A DNA stretch of 64,000 nucleotides from Mycolicibacterium tokaiense (GCF_010725885.1 NZ_AP022600.1:5580001-5644000), one strand, 5' to 3'; shown: positions 45,812 to 54,293, counted from the first letter of the stretch. Numbers and translations: made by a program. Notes: generated by a model from the sequence alone, not told the origin.

Positions 45812-45824
45812 ACGTGATGCACGT
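45812..45824. promoter_or_regulatory. candidate response-regulator site between tctC and the kinase
   Basis: ACGTG and CACGT around a three-base spacer form a perfect inverted repeat, 25 bases before the kinase GTG and 50 bases from the tctC start. A second small palindrome, TGCTCAGCA, lies at 45789-45797. Either could be a binding site for the divergent CitB-like regulator; the 87-base gap must contain both promoters. Confidence 0.35.
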
Positions 45825-45849
45825 CACTCTTTCGGACGCAAAGGACGTT

Positions 45850-47451
45850 GTGAACATTAAGAACACCCGGCGGGGTGCCAGCCTGGCGGGCCAGTTCCTG
45901 GCCTTCCAGCTGGTGGTGGTCGCCGTCGTGCTGCTGGCCGTGGGGGCGGTGTCGGTGGCGCAGTCCACCCGGGAGTTCCAGGAGGTCCGCGGCCAGCGGA
46001 TGATCGCCGTCGCCGAGAACATGGCGTCCACCCCGATCGTGCGCGAGAGATTCGGCGACCCCTTCGCCGCGCAGGTGCTGGCCCCGGACGTGGACCGGGC
46101 CGTTGCGCTGTCGGGGGCGGGCCTGGCCGAGATCATCAGCCCCGACGGGACGGTGCGGGTGTCCACCGACCCCGCGCGGGCGGGACAGCCGGCCGAGTTC
46201 GGTGCCAGCGATGTCCGGACGGGACGTGCCTGGTCCGGAGACGTCGACATCGCCGGTGTACACAGCATCGTCGGGCAGGTGCCGATCCTGGGGATCAACG
46301 GCGAGGTCCTGGCCATCACCTCGGTGAGCGAGCCCTACCCCACCGTATGGCAGTTGCTCTCCGGCGCCGGGGAACGGTTGTTGGTGTACCTGGGGCTGGG
46401 GGCCGTGCTCGGGCTCGCCGCGTCGTGGTTGCTGTCGCGGCGGATCAAGCGGCACACCCGCGGTCTGGAGGTCGCCGAGATCGCCAGCCTGGCCGATCAC
46501 CGCGAGGCGCTACTGCACAGCATCGGTGAGGGGGTGGTGGCGGTGAACACCGACGGCGAGATCACCCTGCTCAACGACAGTGCGCGCGACCTGCTGGGGC
46601 TCGGCGAGGAGGCGATCGGGCGCCGCGTCGACGCGGTGGACATGGATCCCGCGGTGGTGGAGTTCCTGCAGTCCGGGGACACCGACCACGCCGTCATCGC
46701 CACGCGCACCCGGGTGCTGGCCCTGCATCGCCGGCCGGCCAGCAGTTATGGACGGTCGATCGGTACGGTGACCACGATGCGCGACACCACCGAGCTGGCC
46801 ACCATGAGTGGCCAGCTGTCGTCCCACAAGAGCGTCACCGACACGCTGCGCGCGCAGACCCACGAGTTCGCCAACCAGCTGCACACCATCTCCGGCCTGG
46901 TGCAGCTCGGCGAATTCGATGCGGTCCGCGAATTGGTGGGTACCTTGACCCGGCGCCGCGCCGAGATCAGTGACGCCGTGACACAACGCATCTCCGACCC
47001 CGCGGTGGCCGCTCTGCTGATCGCCAAGACCACACTGGCCGCCGAACGGCGGGTGGCCCTGGAGATCTCCCCCGAGTCGACGCTGCGGCCGTTGGACCCG
47101 GCACTGGCCACCGATGTGATCACCCTGCTGGGGAACCTGATCGACAATGCGGTGGACGTCTCGGAGGGCTCGGTACACAGTCGGGTGGTGGTGGAGATGC
47201 GCGGTGAGAGCGCGGGGCTGTCGATCACGGTAACCGATTCCGGACCGGGAGTGCCCGAGCATCTGCGGGAATCGATCTTCGCCCGCGGCGTCACGTCCAA
47301 GCCCGATGTGCCCGGCGGGCGGGGCATCGGCCTGGCCCTGGTGCGCCTGGTGACCAATCAGCACGGCGGCTCGGTGAACGTCACCGATGCCCCCGGCGGC
47401 GGCGCCCGGTTCAGGGTGCGGATTCCGTTGAGCGAGAACGCCCATGCGTGA
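45850..47451 (+). CDS. CitA/DcuS-like sensor histidine kinase
   Basis: Membrane sensor kinase of 533 aa. A first transmembrane helix lies near residues 13-36, then an extracytoplasmic PAS-like domain (about 40-165), a second helix (about 175-197), a cytoplasmic PAS domain (LLHSIGEGVVAVNTDGEITLLND), and the kinase core. The phospho-accepting His is in AQTHEFANQLHTISGLVQLG, of the SpoOB-like type, with N box LGNLIDNAVDVSEG and G box GRGIGLALVRL. The GTG at 45850 follows AAGGA; the upstream GTG at 45814 has no such site. CitA-type kinases sense citrate or C4-dicarboxylates outside the cell, fitting the divergent tctCBA operon. Confidence 0.92.
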   Translation: MNIKNTRRGASLAGQFLAFQLVVVAVVLLAVGAVSVAQSTREFQEVRGQRMIAVAENMASTPIVRERFGDPFAAQVLAPDVDRAVALSGAGLAEIISPDGTVRVSTDPARAGQPAEFGASDVRTGRAWSGDVDIAGVHSIVGQVPILGINGEVLAITSVSEPYPTVWQLLSGAGERLLVYLGLGAVLGLAASWLLSRRIKRHTRGLEVAEIASLADHREALLHSIGEGVVAVNTDGEITLLNDSARDLLGLGEEAIGRRVDAVDMDPAVVEFLQSGDTDHAVIATRTRVLALHRRPASSYGRSIGTVTTMRDTTELATMSGQLSSHKSVTDTLRAQTHEFANQLHTISGLVQLGEFDAVRELVGTLTRRRAEISDAVTQRISDPAVAALLIAKTTLAAERRVALEISPESTLRPLDPALATDVITLLGNLIDNAVDVSEGSVHSRVVVEMRGESAGLSITVTDSGPGVPEHLRESIFARGVTSKPDVPGGRGIGLALVRLVTNQHGGSVNVTDAPGGGARFRVRIPLSENAHA

Positions 47452-48106
47452 CGTCCTGGTAGTCGACGACGACTTCATGGTCGCCGAGATCCACCGCCGG
47501 TTCGTCGAACAGGTCGACGGTTTCCGGAGCGTGGGCGTGGCGCGGACCGGCGCCGAAGCGCTGGAGGCGGTGGCGGAGCTGAGCCCCGACCTGCTGCTGC
47601 TGGACGTGTACCTGCCCGACATGACCGGGCTGAAGGTGTTGCAGCAGTTGCGTTCTGCCGGCAACCGCGTGGGCGTCATCATGATCACCGCAGCGCGCGA
47701 GCTGGACACCGTGAGCGCCGCACTGGACGGCGGCGCAGCCGACTATCTGATCAAGCCGTTCGAGTTCCCGCAGTTGCGGGCCAAACTCGAGGCGTTCGCG
47801 GCGCGGACGGCCGCGTTGCGCGCCGAGCAGCATGTCGATCAGAGTGTGGTGGACAAGTTGTTCGGCAACGCCGGCGGCCCGGTGCCCGAGGCGCTCCCCA
47901 AGGGCCTGGGCGCCGAGACCGGGCAGCGGGTGCTGGACGCGGTGCGCGCGGCCGGTGAGGTGTCTGCGGCCGAATGCGCCGAGCTGGTGGGGATCTCGCG
48001 GGTGAGTGCCCGACGGTACCTGGAGCACTATCTCAGCGCGGGGACGGTGGAGCTGCGGCTGCAGTACGGTGCGGGGCGTCCGGAGCGGCGGTACCGGGTG
48101 GTCTGA
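47444..48106 (+). CDS. CitB/DcuR-like response regulator
   Basis: Two-domain regulator of 220 aa. The receiver domain has the acidic pair D8-D9, phospho-acceptor D54 (LLLLDVYLPDM), and K104 (LIKPFEF). The C-terminal domain includes EVSAAECAELVGISRVSARRYLEHYLSAG, a helix-turn-helix of the CitB/DctR type. It overlaps the kinase gene by eight bases, so the two are co-translated. The most likely targets are the tctCBA-uspA promoter and perhaps the following amidohydrolase. Confidence 0.93.
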   Translation: MRDVLVVDDDFMVAEIHRRFVEQVDGFRSVGVARTGAEALEAVAELSPDLLLLDVYLPDMTGLKVLQQLRSAGNRVGVIMITAARELDTVSAALDGGAADYLIKPFEFPQLRAKLEAFAARTAALRAEQHVDQSVVDKLFGNAGGPVPEALPKGLGAETGQRVLDAVRAAGEVSAAECAELVGISRVSARRYLEHYLSAGTVELRLQYGAGRPERRYRVV

Positions 48107-48113
48107 GGGCCGC

Positions 48114-48148
48114 GGGGGTTATCCCCCACCAAGGCGGGGGTTTTCCCC
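48114..48148. repeat. two tandem G-run/C-run hairpins between the response regulator and amidohydrolase
   Basis: GGGGG-TTAT-CCCCC (48114-48127) is followed nine bases later by GGGG-TTTT-CCCC (48137-48148). Both can form stable stems with four-base loops, and the inner CCCCC and GGGGG can also pair with each other. Possible meanings are a terminator for the two-component operon or a paired operator for the gene downstream. Confidence 0.45.
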
Positions 48149-48184
48149 GGCGACACCCGGATGTGCGCGCAGCATGCTGGTGTC

Positions 48185-49300
48185 ATGACACTGATGGGAC
48201 GCCGTAACTTCCTGGGCGGGGCGGCGGCACTGAGTGCCGGGGTCGGACTGTCGGCCTGTGCCACGTCCACTGATACCGCATCAACAGAGGTGTCGGACCT
48301 GTCGGCGCGGGACCCCGACCTGCCCTTCATCGCCACGGAAGAGACTTACACCACCGATGAACTGATCTCCCTGAATGCGTTCAACGATGATCACATCGAA
48401 TACCTCAGGGAGACAGGGCTTGCCGAACTCGGGCCTGGCCGCATCGGCGCCATGGATGAGGCGGGTGTCGCTGTGCAGATCCTCTCTGCACATACGCCGG
48501 GCGTACAGGATCTCGCCGGCCGGGAGGGCAACGATTTTGCCTACCGTCTGAACAGGATGATCGCCGAGGGTCCGATGGCCAGGTATCCGGGGCGGTATCA
48601 GGCCTACGCGACCCTGCCCCTGCAGGACCCCGAAGCATCTGCAGACGAATTGGAACGCGCCGTCCGCGAAGACGGCTTTGTCGGTGCCATGACCAATGGC
48701 TTCATCGGGACCAGGTTCCTCGACCACCAGGATTTTGAACCCGTTCTGGCCCGCGCCGAGGCACTTGAGGTTCCGATCTACCTGCATCCGGGCTTTCCGC
48801 CCACAGAGGTGTTCGACATCTACTACCGGATTGACCGCCCTGGATTCAACGATGAGTACCAGGACTACATTTTCAGCGGTTCAGGATATGGGTGGCATCA
48901 AGAGGTGCTCACCCAGTGTCTTCGCCTGATCATGACCGGCGTGTTCGACAGATTCCCCCGACTGCAGATGATCGTCGGCCACATGGGCGAGGGCCTTCCC
49001 TTCTATTACGAGCGCATCGTCGAAGACCTGGGAGATGCGACCGAGGGTTCGCTGAACAAGCCTGTCGCGCAATACTTCAACGACAATTTCTGGTACACGA
49101 CCAGCGCATTCTTCCAGGACGAACTGCTGCACCTCTTGCTGAAGTACATCAGTGCCGATCGAGTGATGTTCGGGACCGACTACCCATTTGCGGATATGAA
49201 GGAAGGCACCGACTGGTTTCGGGCAGTGAACCTGCCACGCGAGACCAAAGAGAAGATTGCGTTCCGCAATGCGGAGAAACTCTTCGGCATCAAACTCTGA
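48185..49300 (+). CDS. Tat-exported lipoprotein of the amidohydrolase-2 family
   Basis: A 371-residue TIM-barrel protein of the ACMSD/gamma-resorcylate decarboxylase-like amidohydrolase family. The signal peptide starts MTLMGRRNFLGG (twin arginine at 6-7) and ends in LSAC with lipobox Cys25, so it should be exported folded and lipidated, unusual for this family. Metal-site elements are YLHPGFPP, IVGHMGEGLPFYYER and VMFGTDYPF; the first strand reads FIATEETYT, with no HxH or ExH. Base composition drops here: the 60-base lines starting at 48361, 49081 and 49141 have only 30, 32 and 30 G+C, and codon use includes TTT, ATT and GAA more than its neighbours. A substrate cannot be named; transfer is likely. 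Confidence 0.82.
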   Translation: MTLMGRRNFLGGAAALSAGVGLSACATSTDTASTEVSDLSARDPDLPFIATEETYTTDELISLNAFNDDHIEYLRETGLAELGPGRIGAMDEAGVAVQILSAHTPGVQDLAGREGNDFAYRLNRMIAEGPMARYPGRYQAYATLPLQDPEASADELERAVREDGFVGAMTNGFIGTRFLDHQDFEPVLARAEALEVPIYLHPGFPPTEVFDIYYRIDRPGFNDEYQDYIFSGSGYGWHQEVLTQCLRLIMTGVFDRFPRLQMIVGHMGEGLPFYYERIVEDLGDATEGSLNKPVAQYFNDNFWYTTSAFFQDELLHLLLKYISADRVMFGTDYPFADMKEGTDWFRAVNLPRETKEKIAFRNAEKLFGIKL

Positions 49301-49324
49301 CGCCGTGCGTGTCAACGACCGGGC

Positions 49325-50536
49325 CTACCGCCCCGACTCGAGCGAGAGGATCGAGATGTCGGGCGGGGCACCCACGCGTACCGGCGGGCCCCAGAAGCCG
49401 GCACCGCGGGAGACGTAGAGCTGGGTGTCCTGGTGCGTCGACAGCCCGGCCAGCGACGGCTGTACGGACTCCACGATGTACTGGAACGGCCAGGTCTGGC
49501 CGCCGTGGGTGTGGCCGGACAGCTGCAGGTCCACTCCGCGGGCGGCGGCTTCCTCAACCATCACGGGCTGATGCGCCAACAGCACGGTGGCCTGCGACGG
49601 ATCCACCCCGGCCAGGGCGCGGTCGTAGTCGGGCGGGTCGCCGCGCTCTTCCCCGGCGAGGTCGTTGACCCCGGCCAGGTTGAACCCCGCACCGCCACGG
49701 CGGATCAGGGTGTTCTCGTTGCGCAGCGGCGCCACCCCGAAACGTTCCAGTTCACGCAGCCAGGGCGCGGTGTCCTCGACGAAGTACTCGTGATTGCCGG
49801 TCACGAAGAAGGAACCTTCACGAGACACCAGATCCTGCAACGGTTCTGCGGCGTGGCCCAGCTCCTCGACCGAACCGTCCACCAGATCACCCACGATGGC
49901 CACCAGGTCCGGCTCGGTCTCGTTGATCATCGACACGATGCGCTCGGTGTGCCGACGGCCCAGCAGCGGGCCCAGGTGGATGTCCGACACCACCGCGATG
50001 CGGAACCCGCTGAACGCCGGATCGAGGCGGCCCAGCCGCACCGGCACCTGCAGCACCTGCGGCGGCCCCAGCGCGGTGGCCGCGCCGTAGCCCACCAGGC
50101 TCACCGACGCGGCGCCGGCGGCGACCGCGCCGGCCCTGGCCAGGAACACCCGGCGGTTCACCCCACCGGGATCCGGTGCTGGTAGCTCCTCGATCGCGGG
50201 CGCCGCCGCCGGGACAGCGATCTTGGGTTCGACCGAGCGCTGACGCCGGACCCAGGGCAGCAGCACCAGCCGGATGGGCTCCAGGACCAGCAGCGCCAGC
50301 AGCAGGTACCCCACCACGGCGAACCAGAGGTAACCCGGCCACGCCAGCAGCGGCGACTCCGCGACGTCGAAGACGCGCGGCACGAACAGTGTCGTCAGCA
50401 GCAGCGCCGCCAACGCCAGGAACACCGTGGTCAACACGCGGCGGGTGCGGCCCGGCCCGGTGGTGTCCTTGATCAGCCGTTTCCAGATGTACAGGTGCGC
50501 CAAGCCCAGGACGGCGCAGACGATGACGATGAACAT
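49325..50536 (-). CDS. membrane-anchored calcineurin-like metallophosphoesterase
   Basis: A 403-residue protein with four to five N-terminal transmembrane helices (about residues 1-110), a Tat-like or internal hydrophobic segment (VNRRVFLARAGAVAAGAASVSLVG), then a catalytic domain. The dinuclear metal motifs are AVVSDIHLGPLLG, IVGDLVDGS, FVTGNHEYF, LLAHQP and LSGHTHGGQ. It resembles YkuE/YaeI-like phosphodiesterases that act on lipids or nucleotides; the substrate is unknown. It is convergent to the amidohydrolase with 24 bases between and 44 bases from the DUF2784 gene upstream. Confidence 0.88.
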   Translation of the reverse strand: MFIVIVCAVLGLAHLYIWKRLIKDTTGPGRTRRVLTTVFLALAALLLTTLFVPRVFDVAESPLLAWPGYLWFAVVGYLLLALLVLEPIRLVLLPWVRRQRSVEPKIAVPAAAPAIEELPAPDPGGVNRRVFLARAGAVAAGAASVSLVGYGAATALGPPQVLQVPVRLGRLDPAFSGFRIAVVSDIHLGPLLGRRHTERIVSMINETEPDLVAIVGDLVDGSVEELGHAAEPLQDLVSREGSFFVTGNHEYFVEDTAPWLRELERFGVAPLRNENTLIRRGGAGFNLAGVNDLAGEERGDPPDYDRALAGVDPSQATVLLAHQPVMVEEAAARGVDLQLSGHTHGGQTWPFQYIVESVQPSLAGLSTHQDTQLYVSRGAGFWGPPVRVGAPPDISILSLESGR

Positions 50537-50580
50537 GCAGGCAGTCAGCCGTGCTTCCGGACCCGGTGCATCACACCAGA

Positions 50581-50946
50581 CTAGCCACGGGTTGCGGGTG
50601 CCCCGACTCGCGTGATCGCGCTCACCAGCAACCACGAGGCCACGACGGTCGCAAACACCAGTGCCTGGACCAGCCCCACGGCATCGTTGGGGTACAGCAC
50701 CCCCGTCAGGTAGTGCTCGATGAAACCTTCCGGCGGCAGCGGCGCCAGACCGAGATCAGCGCGGGCCCAGCGCTCCACCCAGGTCAGCGGGCAGGGCAAT
50801 CCGATGACCACGCTGCAGGCACCCCAGAGCACCGCTGCGAGATGCAGCCAGATGCTGCGCGGCCACCGCAGCGCCACGAATCCCCCGGCCACCAGATACG
50901 CGAGGAAGGCGAAGTGGCCGGCCACGGCGAGGGCGAGGATAAGCAC
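50581..50946 (-). CDS. DUF2784 membrane protein
   Basis: Membrane protein of 121 aa with three to four hydrophobic segments and the DUF2784 phrases VLWGACSVVIGLPCPLTWVERWAR and GFIEHYLTGVLYP. No function is known. The GTG at 50946 has GGAGG about nine bases upstream, and this ribosome site lies inside the start of the divergent serine-hydrolase gene. It probably shares a transcript with the metallophosphoesterase. Confidence 0.83.
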   Translation of the reverse strand: MLILALAVAGHFAFLAYLVAGGFVALRWPRSIWLHLAAVLWGACSVVIGLPCPLTWVERWARADLGLAPLPPEGFIEHYLTGVLYPNDAVGLVQALVFATVVASWLLVSAITRVGAPATRG

Positions 50947-50950
50947 ACTG

Positions 50951-52138
50951 ATGCCTCCGATTGTAAGCTCAGCTGTGCTGTCGGCCCGGTGTTACGCCCT
51001 GCTGGTAATAGGTGTGCTGTGCGCGGGATCCGTCAGCCCCACCGCAGGCGCCACACCCGCCGATGCCCTGCGCACCATCGTGACCGACACCATGCGTTCC
51101 GAGCACCTCAAGTCGGTCATCGTCAAGGTCACCGTCGATGGCAACGACCTGATGACCGACGCATTCGGTGAGTCCATGACCGGGGTGCCCGCCACCATTG
51201 ACATGCATTTCCGCAACGGCGCCGTCGCCATCTCCTACGTCTCGACCCTGCTGCTGCTCCTCGCCGAAGACGGCACCGTCGGCCTCGACGACCTGCTCTC
51301 GACCTACCTTCCTGACATCCCGCACGCCGACCGGGTGACACTGCGCCAACTCGCCACGATGACGTCGGGGTACGTGGACTACGTCATCGACAACACCGAG
51401 TTCGACGAGGCGCTGTACCGGGATCCGTTCCGGCAGTGGCGACCCGAGGAACTGCTGCCATACGCGACGTCGCAGCCGCTGCAGTACCAGCCGGGCACCA
51501 ACTGGAACTACGCTCACACCAACTACGTGTTGCTGGGCCTCGCGCTGGAGAAGGCCACCGGTCAGCCGATGCCGAAGTTGTTGTCGGACAGGGTTCTCGG
51601 ACCGCTGGGTTTATCGGAGACCAGGAACTCGTTCACGCCGGAGATCCCGCAACCCGCGTTGCACGCCTTCACCGCGGAACGGGGCCGCTACGAGGAGTCC
51701 ACGTACTGGAACCCGTCGTGGACCATCACCAATGGCGCCATCCAGACCTCGACCATCACCGATCTGGCGACCACCGCGGTCGGTATCGGCACCGGAAAAC
51801 TCTTGTCCGAAGCGTCATTCGCCGAGATGTTGCGCACACCGCCGCGGGGCTCGACCAGGCCGTTGCCCGGCTGCACCACGTGTGCCGAGCTGGGCGACAT
51901 CTACGACTACGGGATGGGTCTGGTGGTCTCGGGCGACTGGCTGCTACAGAACCCGATGTTCTACGGCTACGCCGCGCTTGAGGCATATCTCCCGTCGCGG
52001 GGTATCGCCATTGCCGTCGCGGCGACGTTCGAGCCCGGTGCGTTCGACGACACCGGTGCCTACACCAATGCCGCGGACACCCTGTTCCGCCGCATCGGCG
52101 CAGAGCTGGCGCCCGAGAATGCGCCACCGGTGCGCTGA
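50951..52138 (+). CDS. secreted serine-hydrolase (beta-lactamase class C) homologue lacking the catalytic SxxK
   Basis: A 395-residue protein of the class C beta-lactamase/PBP-like serine hydrolase fold with an N-terminal signal peptide (CYALLVIGVLCAGSVSPTAGA). The fold is clear from LLAEDGTVGLDDLLSTYLPDIPHADRVTLRQLATMTSGYVDY and YAHTNYVLLGLALEKATGQPM. However, the place where GSxxK should stand reads FRNGAVAISYV, so both nucleophilic serine and lysine are gone, and the YxN motif is YAH. It is therefore likely a pseudoenzyme or binds rather than cleaves its ligand. The start at 50951 is only four bases from the divergent DUF2784 start. Confidence 0.8.
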   Translation: MPPIVSSAVLSARCYALLVIGVLCAGSVSPTAGATPADALRTIVTDTMRSEHLKSVIVKVTVDGNDLMTDAFGESMTGVPATIDMHFRNGAVAISYVSTLLLLLAEDGTVGLDDLLSTYLPDIPHADRVTLRQLATMTSGYVDYVIDNTEFDEALYRDPFRQWRPEELLPYATSQPLQYQPGTNWNYAHTNYVLLGLALEKATGQPMPKLLSDRVLGPLGLSETRNSFTPEIPQPALHAFTAERGRYEESTYWNPSWTITNGAIQTSTITDLATTAVGIGTGKLLSEASFAEMLRTPPRGSTRPLPGCTTCAELGDIYDYGMGLVVSGDWLLQNPMFYGYAALEAYLPSRGIAIAVAATFEPGAFDDTGAYTNAADTLFRRIGAELAPENAPPVR

Positions 52139-52156
52139 GCCAGTATCGTCGTCGGC

Positions 52157-52888
52157 GTGGCACGCACCGTCCTGTTCATCTATAACGATCCGAATGCCCC
52201 GGAAGCGGTTCTGGGTGACGTCTTCACCGAGCAGGGGTTCGACGTTGACACCGTCAACGTGGTGCCCCTCGAGCGAGCGGACGATCCGGCGTCGGTGACC
52301 CCGGTGTTCCCGGATCCGACGCGCTACGACGTAATCGTGCCGCTGGGGTCGCGCTGGTCGGTGTACGGCGAGCAGTTGCGCGCCGGTTGGGTCGGCACCG
52401 AGGAAGCGCTGGTGCGTGGCGCGATCGAGGCGGGTGTCGGGGTGCTGGGCGTGTGCTTCGGCGGCCAGCTGGTGGCCCAGGCGCTCGGCGGATCGGTGCG
52501 CAAGGCCACCACCCCCGAGCTGGGATGGTACGAGATCAGCACCGACACAACGGAACTGATCCCCGAGGGACCCTGGTTCGAATGGCATTCCGACCAGTTC
52601 ACCCCACCCCCCGGGGCCACCGAACTGGCCAGCACACCACACGCGGTTCAGGCGTTCAGCTACCGCACCGCCCTGGGGTTGCAGTTCCACCCGGAGCTCA
52701 ACCTGCCCCTGCTGGATCTCTGGCTGGCCGACGAGGTGGGCGACAGCAGCGACACCGCCCGGCTGAACATCGACGTCGACGCGCTGCGGGCCCGCACCGT
52801 TGCCGAACAGGACGCCGCCGCCGCCCGACTGCGCCGTCTGGTGGGCGGATTCCTGGATCGGGTGGCCCGCCCCGTCTATCAGTCGTGA
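52157..52888 (+). CDS. class I glutamine amidotransferase domain protein
   Basis: Single-domain class I glutamine amidotransferase of 243 aa. The triad is visible: cysteine in LGVCFGGQLVA, and histidine and glutamate in LQFHPELNL. As a free-standing protein it resembles GuaA-N-terminal-like hydrolases of unknown acceptor, possibly acting on gamma-glutamyl compounds. The start is GTG at 52157. Its 3' end overlaps the convergent TIGR01777 gene by ten bases. Confidence 0.86.
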   Translation: MARTVLFIYNDPNAPEAVLGDVFTEQGFDVDTVNVVPLERADDPASVTPVFPDPTRYDVIVPLGSRWSVYGEQLRAGWVGTEEALVRGAIEAGVGVLGVCFGGQLVAQALGGSVRKATTPELGWYEISTDTTELIPEGPWFEWHSDQFTPPPGATELASTPHAVQAFSYRTALGLQFHPELNLPLLDLWLADEVGDSSDTARLNIDVDALRARTVAEQDAAAARLRRLVGGFLDRVARPVYQS

Positions 52889-54228
52889 CCGAGCTGGTGC
52901 GCCAGCGCGTCGGTGACGTCGGGATGGCGGAAGTGGTGCCCGAGTCCGGCCAGCTTGGTCGGCAGCACCCGTTGATTGGCCAGCGCCAGCTCCCGCACCC
53001 CGTCTGATCCGAGCAGCAGCTTGGGCCCGACCGCCGGGACGGGCAGGAGGGCGGGCCGGTGCAGCACCCCCGCCAGCGCCGCGGTGTATTCGCTGTTGCG
53101 CACCGGCTCCGGACCCACCGCGTTCACCGGACCCGAGAGCGCGGTGTCGTAGAGGGCGCGGTGGTAGATGTCGGTGAGGTCGTCGATGCCGATCCAGCTG
53201 AGCCACTGCCGGCCGTCGCCGAGGCGCCCACCGAGGCCGGCGCTGAACAGCGGGCGCAGCAGTTGAAGCGTCCCACCCCGGGCCGCCTGCACGATTCCCG
53301 TGCGCACCAACACCACTCGCGCTCCGGCGTCGACTGCCGGCGCGGTGGCCGCCTCCCAGTCGGTGACCACCTCGGCCAGGAAACCCTCACCGCGGGAGCT
53401 GTCCTCATGCAGCAGCTCGTCGCCGCGGTCGTAGCCGTAGAAGCCGATCGCCGAGGCGCTGACGAACACCCGTGGCCCGCCCGGGCGGGCGGCGAGTTCG
53501 GCAAGTCGACGGGTGGGCTCGATGCGGCTGTCCCGGATGGCCGCCTTGTGGCTGTCGGTGAACCGTCCGGCAATCGACGCGCCGGCCAGGTGCACCACGG
53601 CGTCCACCCCGTCCAGCAGGTCGGCCGCGGGATCAGCCGGATTCCATTGCCGCTCATCGGTTCCCGAGGCAGATGTGCGGGTGAGCTTGACGACCCGGTG
53701 GCCTCCGGTGGTCAGGAACGCGGCCAGGGCGGTGCCCACCAGCCCGGAGGCGCCGGTGATGGCGACCGTCAGCGGCGTCATTCCGGCCTGCGCCGCAGTG
53801 CGGTGCGCCGCGAGGTCGTCGGCGGTCTGCCGGTGCCGATACCGAAATGTCGAGCGCAGCAGCCGGGCCGGCACCGGGGTGTCGACCGTATCGCTGAGCA
53901 GGGTGGTGCCGTCTCCGCGGTCGGTGAACTCGTGGGTGTGGCGCCAGCGCCGGGTGGCGAGCGTGGGCCACGACCGCGGCCCACCCGCGATGAGTTCGTC
54001 GGCGAAGCGGCGCGGCGGATCGTAGGCATCGGCGTCGTGCTGGGCGTACCACCGCAGCCCGCCCGGCAACCCCAGCACCGCGCGGCCGTCGCGCAGTGAG
54101 GTCGCCTCCTGCACGGCGGTCATGGGTTGCCAGGGTGGGATCAGCCGATGGATCGCGCCGGGGCGGGCATGCCAGCCGAACACGTCGTCGATCGGGTGGT
54201 CCAGGATGCTGCTGTGCTCGATACCCAT
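52879..54228 (-). CDS. TIGR01777 family epimerase with N-terminal SRPBCC domain
   Basis: A 449-residue protein. Residues 1-150 look like a START/SRPBCC ligand-binding domain (HSSILDHPIDDVFGWHARPGAIHRL); from about 153 the NAD-binding fold begins (TVAITGASGLVGTALAAFLTTGGHRV), with the TIGR01777 hallmarks GVDAVVHLAGASIAGRF, RVFVSASAIGFYG and WLSWIGIDDL. Function unknown; the M. tuberculosis homologue is Rv2216. SRPBCC fused to this epimerase suggests a hydrophobic ligand. It faces the divergent phosphoribosyltransferase. Confidence 0.88.
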   Translation of the reverse strand: MGIEHSSILDHPIDDVFGWHARPGAIHRLIPPWQPMTAVQEATSLRDGRAVLGLPGGLRWYAQHDADAYDPPRRFADELIAGGPRSWPTLATRRWRHTHEFTDRGDGTTLLSDTVDTPVPARLLRSTFRYRHRQTADDLAAHRTAAQAGMTPLTVAITGASGLVGTALAAFLTTGGHRVVKLTRTSASGTDERQWNPADPAADLLDGVDAVVHLAGASIAGRFTDSHKAAIRDSRIEPTRRLAELAARPGGPRVFVSASAIGFYGYDRGDELLHEDSSRGEGFLAEVVTDWEAATAPAVDAGARVVLVRTGIVQAARGGTLQLLRPLFSAGLGGRLGDGRQWLSWIGIDDLTDIYHRALYDTALSGPVNAVGPEPVRNSEYTAALAGVLHRPALLPVPAVGPKLLLGSDGVRELALANQRVLPTKLAGLGHHFRHPDVTDALAHQLGHD

Positions 54229-54293
54229 AGTGAGCAGTACATACCCGCCGCGGCGAAATCTGACGCTCGTGGGGTTTGACAGGTGGGCGGACG

